Shown here in pieces: positions 10,098 to 19,254 of a stretch of 64,000 nt of DNA. Source of the stretch: Xanthoparmelia taractica (lineage: Eukaryota > Ascomycota > Lecanoromycetes > Lecanorales > Parmeliaceae). The notes under the pieces were generated by a model that was not told the DNA's origin, did no database searches, and saw nothing but the letters and a program-made list of their open reading frames with translations. The stretch covers positions 62,001 to 126,000 of the forward strand of contig JANQBS010000046.1 of NCBI GenBank assembly GCA_033085395.1, in the 5' to 3' direction. A program made the translations under genes and the position numbers. How positions within the stretch are numbered: position 1 is the first letter of the stretch; each line of letters opens with the position of its first letter.

Positions 10098-13000
10098 TTA
10101 TCCCTTTCTAATAAGCACCAATGGATCCCCAGCCGTTACCGCATCCCCAGGCCTAACCAGCCACTTCTCTACTTTTCCAGCCAAGCCTTCCTCCGCTCTC
10201 ACAGATATTTCCAGCTTCATGGCTTCCAATATAGCCACCACATCATTACTATTCACCTCGCCGCCCTCTTCCAATGTCACTTTCCACACATTGGCGTTCA
10301 TTGGCGAACTGATCTTGTGAATTGCGGCATCATTCAATAACGCGTCCACTTTGTCCATCGGGATTTTGCCCTCCGCTTTCTCCTTGGTCCAGCGTTCCAT
10401 GAGCTCGTCTTCGACTCTTTGCATCTCGTCCTGTGCGCGCTTCTGTCTCTTCTTGACCTCCTTGACTTCTTCTCTCGTATCCTCAAGCAGCTTGTTGTGC
10501 TCGGCCATGTCAAACACTGTGTCCTCGACTTCGTACTCGTACCTTCCGCTGTGGAATAACGCCAGCTGCCTCTCGTATTCTTCTTCGCTGACTTGGTAGA
10601 ATGTGAGCTGGTCGAAGTCTTCGAATAGCCAAGGCCTTTGTAGGGAATAGCCGTTCTTGGAGCCCAAAATATCGCAGCCAGGAATAGTTAGGCCGGTCAA
10701 CTGATATCCGCCGGGCGACTCGACATTGTAGATTGCCATGCAAGAACCGCCCCATGAGACTTGGCCTTCGGGCGTGAACACACGGGATGGATTCATCTTG
10801 GGACAATTGATCCTCTGCTGCGGATCCACCGGCAAACAGAGCGGTAAGGCTGCGAAGAAGCCGACAGAGATGGCTATGAGTTTGCTCTTGAGGTATATAT
10901 CCACAAGATCTTTGCGCTCAAGGCCGTTGTTTTTAGCGACGAATTCCATATTGTCCGGAAGATATGATGCGTAGGGCCGTTGGGTTTCCATGTAGCGCTT
11001 GATGGCGTCCTTCTCCTTGGATGAGTCGAACAATATGGGCAGCTTGAAGAGGCGAGATGGGACCTTGGCGCTACTAAGGTCTCCAATGTGGGCTTCTAGA
11101 TCGACGAGATAGGAGACGAGCTTGTCCTGGGGGGTTTTCGACCCGTCATAGTATATCAAGAGGGCTGGTCCAGACCTGTCAGTCTGGGAGTTCCACGATG
11201 GAAACGATGGTAACTCACAACTGCAACAGCCGACAGTATTCACCAATCCAGCAGAAAACGAGATATCGCCGTTTGCTTCTCTTAAAGCTTTAGTAAGAGC
11301 TGTGACCCGACAACGATGATTCAAATCGAAGGTTCCGTCCCCATATTCAACGAGGAGATAGTCATCTCCCCCCTGTAAGATTGTAAGTGGAGAGCAGCAT
11401 GGACTTGATCGGTGTTACATACCTGTCGATATAGAGTTCGAGGCCGACTGTTTTCCTCTTGAATCTGATGGACAATAGCCTTTCCATGAGTCCCGGCGGA
11501 GGAGGACAGGGTCATTGATGAAGGCAAATCTGAGTAGTCAAGAGCCTCGATACCGGTAAATTCACCCTCTGCAGAGCAAGCTTTACCTATATCATCAATA
11601 AATTTGTTGAGCCGCTTTCGCGTAAGGAGTGCATCTTCCAGTGAGACTCTCAGATATTGCATTGTGTCTCCAGCTTTCATCTGGCCCATTCTCCAATGAT
11701 CTGCTTTGATAACAGTTGTACTCGATACGAAACCACCAAAGTCAGGACAATCAACCGGGAAAAGGCAGGGATCGTCACCCGTCCAGTTCAGAGATCCCAC
11801 AGGATATCCATATTCAGGTACATTGGAAGGATGGGCACCTCCCTCGCCTCCGTCAGAGCGAGCCCACTTCGGCTTGGGTCCGATGAGACGAATGCCGCCC
11901 CTGGCAGCATTATGAGAAATTTGCCATTTGGTATTGTAGATCATATTGAGATCTTCTTCGAGTAAATAGCCTTCCTCGTACGGGCCTGGCATGGCAAGGA
12001 GGTCCCAGTGATTTGGATATTGAGGAATCAAGTGCTGTGGTAGCTTCAGTGATTTAGAGAGATGCTCTGGGATGTCTTTTGCTATTGCCAGAAGGTCCCC
12101 TGAGGCGAGCTGCCTTCCCTGATAGCCGCCCACCCCAACGCCAGGAGATGTGGCTTTAGACCCAAACCATTCGGCAACGCTGGGTAAACCACCGTATATG
12201 GCGAGATAAGAGCGGCAGCCACCACCAGTAGTCTTGCCGATTTTCATTTTTTGACCGGGCTTAACGGATATTCTTGCCCACATTGGGGTTTCCTTCCCAT
12301 CGAGCATGATTTCAATCGGTGCTCCACAAATGGCGACCACTGCAGCGCCAAGGAAAATGAGTTCAGGCCCATCCAGTGTACACTCGAGACCTTCTGTTCC
12401 GCGTGGATTGCCAACTAGAAGATTAGCTACCTGAAAAGCAAGAGGATCCATAGGACCGGCATGGGGAAACCCTCTCCCCATTGTCGGCCGTCCAGGGTAG
12501 TCCTGAACCTGAGTATATGCCCCTCCCGCGGTCACGTCAATGGCGGCCGGCGTATATTTGAAATTGGTGAGGAACTTGGTCATGGTCACTCCTTCAGCGA
12601 ACTTGGAGTCGGCCACGATGGTAGCGAGAAATTCAAGGTTTGTGGGTGGGCCACATATCCTAGACTCCGACAACGTCTTGTGAATGGCCTTAATTGAGCT
12701 GTCTCTACTGGGCGTATGCACCATGACTTTGGCAAGAAGAGGGTCATAGTGAGACGAGACAATGGTGCCGGTATGAATCCACGTGTCGATTCTTGACTCT
12801 TTCGTCTCTTTCCATTCCACAATTTGCAGGGTTCCAGGGGAAGGTGAGTAGTCCTTTGCTGGGTTCTCGGCATACACTCGCGCTTCAATCGCAGCGCCTT
12901 TGGGAGTCGTGGGCTGAAGAGATTTCAACCCCTCCATTTTGATGCCACCCTTGCCCGCCAACTCAGCATCTGCTTGCATCAGCATCAAATTAACAAGGTC

Positions 13001-14236
13001 CACATCGTAGCAAAGCTCTGTGATCCCATGTTCTACCTGTAGTCGGGTGTTCATTTCCAGGAAGAAATAGTCGCCGGATTGGTCATCGACCAGATATTCA
13101 ATAGTCCCAGCTGAGCCGTACTTGATGGATTCGGCAAGGCGAACGGCTGCGGAACACAGCCCTTCTCTAAGGTCTTTTGACAAGTCAGTAGCGATGCTGA
13201 AGTAGACTCAAGATACTCACTGGGATGTTTCACAACAAAAGGACTAGGACACTCTTCGATGACTTTCTGGTGTCTTCGTTGGATGGAGCATTCTCTCTCC
13301 CCAAAATGGATGGCATTGCCGAGTCCATTGCCGAAAACCTGTACCTCAATGTGGTGGCTGTCCGGGTAAAACCTTTCCATGAACATGCCTGCATTTTTGA
13401 ACAGGTTCTCACCACGGGACTGGACCGTTTCAAATGCTTCTTTGACCTCTTGTACATGTTGACACGTAGCTAGCCCCATGCCGCCGCCGCCAGCTGTTGC
13501 TTTTAGCATGACAGGGAAGCCCAGACGCTTGCTCTCTCTGACAGCATCTTCTTCACTAGTGATCAGACCTTTTGATCCTGGCACTATTGGCACTCCAGCT
13601 TGCGTAGCTAGATCTCTCGCCGTGTGCTTTAGCCCGAAAGATTCAATACTCTCTGGGCTCGGTCCGACCCAGACCATGCCAGCATCAGTAACCGCCCTGG
13701 CGAAGTCTGCATTTTCTGATAGGAAGCCATAACCAGGTATGATAGCATCGACTTTGTGTGCTTTGGCAATTTTGATGATCTCGTCTCTAATAGAGGAAAA
13801 TTGAGATCAGATATGGAATTTGGGGATCAAACGTGTAGATCGAGGTAGAATGCTAACAAGACAAGCCAGGAATGGCTTCAGGTGAGAGACAGCAGATTTT
13901 GACAGCTTTGTTTCGGATAAAAGAATCGCAGTATCGCGATAGATAGCAGTAGGAGAAGACAAAAATCGACATTGCAAGACCAGGCTCACCCGTCTAGATA
14001 GGCTTTAGCAGGGCTTCCAGGTAGCAGAACAGCTACGTCTGCCTGTGAGACGTGCGTAGACGCTGCATCAGGTTCTGTATAGATGGCAATGGTCCGGATA
14101 TGTAGAGATCTAAAGGAAGGAAAGTCAGTGGCAGCTCGGACTCGGACATGTGGAAATAATTGCACTTGGCCGTTTTGAGAATCCTTGTCGCAATTTCAGC
14201 CCTATTGGCTATCAGAAGCGTCTTCAAACGATCCAT
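10098..14236 (-). CDS. lamA: LamA: biotin carboxylase / carboxyltransferase / biotinyl protein (urea-carboxylase family)
   Basis: Six exons: 14166-14236, 13990-14109, 13221-13786, 11423-13173, 11219-11372 and 10098-11164, about 1242 residues. Order: biotin carboxylase (MDRLKTLLIANRAEIATRI, glycine loop KATAGGGGMGLAT, FLEMNTRLQVEHGITE), AHS2/KipA carboxyltransferase half from about residue 465 (TQVQDYPGR, GFPHAGPMD), AHS1/KipI half from about 837 (GDDYLLVEYGDGTFDLNHR) and a C-terminal biotinyl domain with EAMKLE near residue 1205. There is no allophanate-hydrolase (amidase) domain, so this is not the fused urea amidolyase Dur1,2. The divergent lamB neighbour matches the Aspergillus lam locus for 2-pyrrolidinone use. 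The KipI/KipA halves plus LamB/YcsF also equal the parts of bacterial 5-oxoprolinase PxpABC. Exon 5-6 splicing (11165-11218) is the least certain join, and the intron at 13787-13989 is long (203 nt). Confidence 0.9.
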
Positions 14237-14566
14237 CTTATTATTTTCAATAGACTGCGCTGATAAACGACTTCAGAATATATCGAGAAAGCCCTTCGAG
14301 AACTTATACCGTTATAGTTATGATCAGTCCAAGAGGGTTCCCCTCCAAGATATGGCAGCGGCAGAGTTTGTGGAGATCTGTCTTTCGGCCAAACATTGGA
14401 GATGCGGGGCATCGTCTTCCCAAAGGCCCGGGATGAGGTCAGAGGAGAAGAGAGCGTGCAGACTCATCTAAAAGGCTCTCAATACATACCTTGACCTTTC
14501 CTTCACTGCTAGCTGTGACCTGGGGATCTCCAAGACCAATTTGAATTGAATCTTCAACATTGAACC
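14237..14566. promoter_or_regulatory. divergent lamA-lamB promoter
   Basis: 330 bp between the two start codons. A GATA-factor core TGATAA lies at 14261-14266 and a CCAAT box at 14536-14540. GATA sites would suit nitrogen-metabolite control by AreA, and Aspergillus lam genes are known to be nitrogen- and omega-amino-acid-regulated. Single short matches are weak evidence. Confidence 0.45.
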
Positions 14567-15386
14567 ATGGGCCCCATCAAGCACAAAGCTCTCCTCAACG
14601 TCGACCTTGGCGAAGGCTTCGGCAACCTGAAATGCGGTCCCGACGAAGAGCTCCTCCCACTCATCGATATCGCCAATGTAGCCTGCGGATTCCACTCAGG
14701 CGATCCTCTCATCATGATGGACACGGTCCGCCTGTGTAAAGAGCACAACGTCAAGATTGGAGCCCACCCTGGTTTGCCAGACCTGCAAGGTTTCGGTCGA
14801 AGGGAGATGAAACTACAACCCGAAGAATTGACCGCTATTACTGTGTACCAGGTTGGCGCTCTCAAGGCCTTTCTGGATCGGGAGGGTCTGTCTTTGAATC
14901 ATGTTAAGCCGCACGGAGTTCTATATGGTATGATGTGTCGGGACCTAGACGTGGCCACTGCGGTCATGAAGGGTATACCAAAAGGGGTGCCAATCTTTGG
15001 GCTGGCCGGCACGAATATGGAGAAAGCAGCGAAAGAGATCGGAGTGGAATTCTGGTGCGAGATGTATGGAGATGTGAAGTACAATGCCGATGGAATGTTG
15101 GTCATTGATAGAATAAAGAAGTATACAGCCCGGGACTACAATTTGAAGATGAGGATCTGCTGACCTTGGCGCCAGGCCGTGGAAGCTGGAAGATGTGGAG
15201 AAGCACGTTACGCAGCAACTTACGACCGAGTCTGTTACGGCTGTGGATGGCAGTAATGTGCATCTGCCTGTCAAGGACTACCCGGTCTCAATTTGCTGTC
15301 ACTCAGATTCCCCTGGCTGCGTCGGGATCATCAAGACCACGAGGGCAGTTTGTGACAAGTTTAACAAAGAGCATGGTTGGTCGTAA
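14567..15386 (+). CDS. lamB: LamB/YcsF family protein (PxpA homologue)
   Basis: Two exons, 14567-15120 and 15176-15386, with a 55 nt intron (GTATAC to CCAG). The product has 254 residues, the family norm. Motifs: LLNVDLGEGFGNLKCG, the metal-binding ACGFHSGDP, KIGAHPGLPDLQGFGRR, LNHVKPHGVLY and, in exon 2, YPVSICCHSDSPGCVG, corresponding to the bacterial CVHGDtPgA motif with Ser replacing Gly. The family forms a polysaccharide-deacetylase-like barrel and is subunit A of the ATP-dependent 5-oxoprolinase in bacteria; the Aspergillus protein is needed for lactam use. It shares a promoter with lamA, so joint action on a cyclic amide is likely. Without the splice the frame ends early at 15163 and loses the last motif. 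Confidence 0.95.
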
Positions 15387-15563
15387 CTCGTGTTCTAGCA
15401 AGCAAAAACAATTTCCTCGGTCTTTCTCTCTTCCCCCAAGCGCTCTTCATCTATCAAGTCTAAAATCCTTCATCTTCGTGTATGGTTTCAAGACGCTCTC
15501 CCTTGATGCACTCTCCAGAGAAGATACACTGTCAAGAATCAGCAACAGTATGCCGTTACTCGC

Positions 15564-16404
15564 TTAAAACCGTACCTTGACCAGTCCCATTGTCTCTTCG
15601 TAGATATCTCCAAGTGGTCGGTTGCAATCTACCTATAATACGTAAGTCAGCAAGGGCTCTCTTGATTACGGACTGATCTTCTTATCATTACCTTGACAAG
15701 CTTTTCCTTTTGTTCGAAATATCGGATGATCTCCTTACTCTCATCCAAGAACTCTTGATACCTCATTTCGAATATGGCTTGGGTGTCATCAACCCGGCCA
15801 GAAGTCTTTGCTCGGTTGAGTACTCTGGCAAGCAAGGTCTCTTTGGACCCTTGAAACCACAATACTGCCATGATCTTGCAAGCCTACACGCCCGTCAGCA
15901 CTTTCTGTCTATGGCCCTTCCTGCAGCGTTTGATGGGTTTGCAGCACTAACGCCAGCCTCGAACAGCTTCGTCTGTTCCATACTTCTGGGGAAGCCGTCC
16001 AGTAAGATGCGAGTCTTTCCCGCTTTGACATTGGAGACAAGGCCGTCCTCCAAGACGCTCTGAACGGTTTCCTTGGGTACAAGCTTGCCGTCTCGCATGC
16101 AGGCAATGATGTCGATCCCCTTGTTCGCCAACACCTTGCTTGCCTCCTCTCTGAGAAGGTCGCCCACGGACAAGTGGCAAACGCCTAGGTCTGCAACCAA
16201 TCTTTTGCATTGCGTGCCTTTGCCAACGCCCGGTCCGCCTAAAAGCTTCCAGTTAGCCGCACATTACAAAACGTCAAAAAAGAAACCCAAAGCAAAGGAG
16301 GCTTTACCAATCACGCAGATGATCCGTGCCTTCTCCAGCTCGTTTGGAGGGTTTGCAGTCTCTCTAGCTCCGTCCATGGTGTTTGTCTGGTCCGTTTCCG
16401 CCAT
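15564..16404 (-). CDS. UMP/CMP-kinase family nucleotide kinase, divergent paralogue
   Basis: Four exons: 16308-16404, 15952-16238, 15692-15883 and 15564-15632, giving 214 residues. It is an adenylate-kinase-fold P-loop enzyme phosphorylating a nucleoside monophosphate with ATP. Walker A GGPGVGKGTQC is at residues 33-43, the NMP-binding part reads HLSVGDLLREE and DGKLVPKE, then LLDGFPRSMEQ, and the LID RAKTSGRVDD. It departs from housekeeping Ura6: the strand usually written FFDCPEEV reads LWFQGSKET, and GIDIIACMRDGKLV differs from the standard loop. The 32-residue leader is not an obvious mitochondrial signal. It starts 434 bp from, and divergent to, the viperin gene, suggesting that it supplies pyrimidine nucleotides to that enzyme. 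A housekeeping role cannot be excluded. Confidence 0.88.
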
Positions 16405-16838
16405 GTTTGTCCCAGGTCTCTTCTGCATCTGGTGAAGTGACATACGAATTTACCAAACGCCATGGGACTTCCTCCGGATATATGTCCTGATTAGGCATCA
16501 ATATGCAGCACGATGCGACGTTCCTAGGCGTTTCTACGCTTCTGACTTCCCTTCTATTCGCTACCATTCTTCTTTATGTTGAAACAAAGCCCTGTCTCGG
16601 TCCTGCAGCTTGCGTTTTGTTCTATGCAGCAGTCTGCCCTAGAACTCTCTAGAGTCATGATGGGTATCTGAGGCATGTGTAGGCAAACAGAAACTAAGAC
16701 ATGATGCATCTAGGTGAGTCATGCGAGAGTTTTTATTCTTCGGTCTAGGCAAACAAAGTATGGGCATATAAGCTCAACAGACTGCTTCTCAAGATCCTCA
16801 ATCACCAACAGCCTCAAACTCACCCACTATCGACCAAG
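16405..16838. promoter_or_regulatory. shared divergent promoter, nucleotide kinase / viperin
   Basis: 434 bp separate the two start codons, so both genes must be driven from here. A TATA-like CATATAAG lies at about 16765-16772, some 70 bp before the viperin ATG. No recognised stress or interferon-like element was found by eye. Confidence 0.55.
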
Positions 16839-17953
16839 ATGTCTCTTGCAGTACTTTTACTCGCTTTCCTGACAATTGCTGTCAGTGCCTATTTCATGCC
16901 CAAGAATGTCCCATCAAGGGGAAAAATCCAGGAACGTGCAGACGCACAGATCTTGGAGCCAAAAAAGGGAAATAAAGGAGGAGAAACAAAGACGAAGACC
17001 CCCATATCAGTCAATTACCACCTCACACGCCAATGCAACTACAGCTGCCGTTCGTCACATCTGCCACTGACCCTGCATCCCACTTTAACCCTGATACTGA
17101 CCTACCTCCCCCATCTCCAGGTTTCTGCTTCCACACAGCAAAGACCTCCCACGTCGAGCCCCTCCCCAACGCCAAGCGCGCCATGCTCCTCCTCAAAGAA
17201 GCCGGCATGCGCAAAGTCAACTTCGCCGGCGGCGAGCCCTTCCTAAACGCCAAATTCCTCGGCCAACTAGCCCAATACTGCAAGTCGACCCTGCACCTCG
17301 AATCCGTCTCCATCGTCACAAACGGCAGCAAAGTCACCGCGAGCTGGCTCGCCGAATACGGCAAATACATCGACATCATGGCCGTCTCCTGCGACTCCTT
17401 TGACGAAGCTACCAATGTCAAGATTGGCCGCGGCTTGGGACAGCATTTGAGCAAATTCGGCCGCCTGGCGGAAATGTGCGAGGAGTATGGTGTTATGTTC
17501 AAGGTCAATACGGTCGTTAATCGGTATAACTGGCAGGAGGACATGAATGCCGCTATCCGAGCCATCGGGCCCAAACGCTGGAAGTGTTTCCAAGTACTCG
17601 TCATTGAGGAAGAAAATGGCGGCGAGGACACCCTCCGCGATGCGCGGGAGTTTCAGATCTCGGATGAGGAGTTCCAGGCTTTTTGTGATAGGCACAAGGA
17701 CAATGAGTGCTTTGTGCCCGAGTGCAATGGCGTGATGAAGAGTTCGTATTTGCTGCTGGATGAGTATTTGTGCTTCTTGAACAAGGGGGTTAAGGGGAAG
17801 ACGAAGAGTATTTTGGAGGTTGGGGTGCAGGAGGCTATGAGGGATGTTTATTGGGATGACCAAGGGTTTGAGGAGAGGGGGGGGAAGTATGATTGGACGA
17901 AGCCGAGTGCGGGTGGGTGTGGGCAGGGGAAGAATCGGGAGCTTGAATTCTAG
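16839..17953 (+). CDS. viperin (RSAD2 family radical SAM enzyme)
   Basis: Two exons, 16839-17049 and 17121-17953, intron 71 nt (donor GTTCGT, branch CTGAC, acceptor CCAG); 347 residues versus about 360 in vertebrates. Splicing rebuilds the radical SAM cluster C66-NYS-C70-RF-C73, followed by CFHTAKTSHVEPLP. Further viperin signatures: LLLKEAGMRKVNFAGGEPFL, SIVTNGSKV, AVSCDSFDEATNVKIGRG, FKVNTVVNRYN, RWKCFQVLVIEEENGGED, FVPECNGVMKSSYLLLDEY and RGGKYDW. Vertebrate viperin makes the chain terminator ddhCTP, and homologues in other kingdoms use CTP, UTP or GTP. The N-terminus (MSLAVLLLAFLTIAVSAYF) is a hydrophobic helix, probably an ER anchor. The last three residues, LEF, fit the [LIM]-[DES]-[WF] tail recognised by the cytosolic Fe-S targeting complex. 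Unspliced RNA would make a truncated protein lacking the third cluster cysteine. Confidence 0.96.
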
Positions 17954-18242
17954 CTTGAGACTGAGGTTGAGATTGAGATTGAGCTTTCGGCGTTGTTTTG
18001 TTGGCAGGCGGGAATGCTTTGATTGCTTGATAGACCGTTGTTCGATGCATCTGCTTCTGCCATTGCTTTATAGACTGCAACCTTGATAGCTGAACGATAA
18101 CGATTTCATATCTCATCATAACGCCTGCCGGGATCTCACAAGCTGAAGACATCTTTACAAGCATCTTGAATAACCCATACCATAAAAGTGATATTAGAAT
18201 ATCTGCCGGATTGCCTCCCTTAGCCTGCACCTGAAAACGTCG

Positions 18243-18809
18243 GTGTGTCCATCGATCCATCAGACAGAGAGGGCCCCTCCCCCAAGTCGCCCACCTTTGG
18301 AGTCTGAGATTAGGCGACCATCAGTACGTCATTCAGATTGTATTCTCGTAGACGTACCGCGGCCAGGAGATTCCGTGCCATCGAACGGCATGAACGTAAC
18401 GGGCGAGATCTCGAGCGAGTCCGGTTCTGAGACAGCAAAAGAAGCTGCTGCAACGCTCCTTTTTAGAGCACAATCAGATCTGACATTCGCTCTGGAATTC
18501 CAAGATATCTCACAGGTCTCATTAAGGACACAAACCGCTATGCATAGCATTCCTAACGAGCCCCTTCCTGATGTAGATGAAATGTGATGTTTCCATGATA
18601 AGTCGAGCGAAAAATATCTCGCGACACATACTCCTCTATCGACGCAGTGACCTTCGAGGACGAAGGTCTCAGATGAGATGAAAGAAGCAGTTGTGATTGA
18701 CGCACAATCTGCGCTCGAGCGGCTGGAGCAGGCCATGGGAGCTCTGTCTTGCAGCACCATAGAGAGCGTATTTGACAATAAGATTCAACGATCTCCAACC
18801 CATCTATGA
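18243..18809 (+). pseudogene. possible broken or spliced small gene, unrecognised
   Basis: One frame runs 189 codons with two internal TGA codons. Its parts look protein-like: a segment from about 18390 (MNVTGEISSESGSETAKEA) and a helical C-terminal segment (MKEAVVIDAQSALERLEQAM). Both TGA codons could derive from CGA by C-to-T change, or an intron (for example donor at about 18573, acceptor near 18660) could remove them. No family recognised. The flanks 17954-18242 and 18810-19254 hold nothing I can call beyond the 3' regions of viperin and BZZ1. Confidence 0.25.
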
Positions 18810-19254
18810 CATGGAGACTGATATTGAAGTGCTTGACCATGCGTGAGAATGGATCAATGGGACGGAAGACGCTTGAACCTTGATGAGAAGTTGTGACTGG
18901 GAGGCGAGAGTCTGTTGTATGACAAAGCTATAATTGTGGCAAGGAAAAGATATCATTTACCAGATGTCGTCCATACCGTGTGGTGTCTGGCTGGTCTGGT
19001 ATGTTGAAGAAGCTTGGTTGAAAGGACGTCTGAGGCCTAAGAAGAAGAGGATAGTGGAATCGAAATTTTTTGGGACGCTCAACATGTTCTTGATCAATGG
19101 TAATAGAACCTTTGGATTTAAGGGACGAGGTTCTGTCAACGATTCGGTTAAGAATAAGATCAAGATCGATAGCAATACCTCCGTTCCAGTAGGTATCACG
19201 CCCGCTATGACCCAGCGCCATTCAATGCCCTCGTTGCTAAAAATGACAAGGACG

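Noticed and set aside
10098..14236. Fused urea amidolyase DUR1,2
   Set aside because: Carboxylase halves match, but there is no amidase/allophanate hydrolase domain on either side and the neighbour is LamB, which points to the lam locus.
15564..16404. Housekeeping URA6 or mitochondrial CMPK2 orthologue
   Set aside because: The P-loop, NMP and LID motifs are of the UMP/CMP adenylate-kinase fold, not the thymidylate-kinase fold of CMPK2, and several core strands deviate from Ura6. I keep the neutral call of divergent paralogue.
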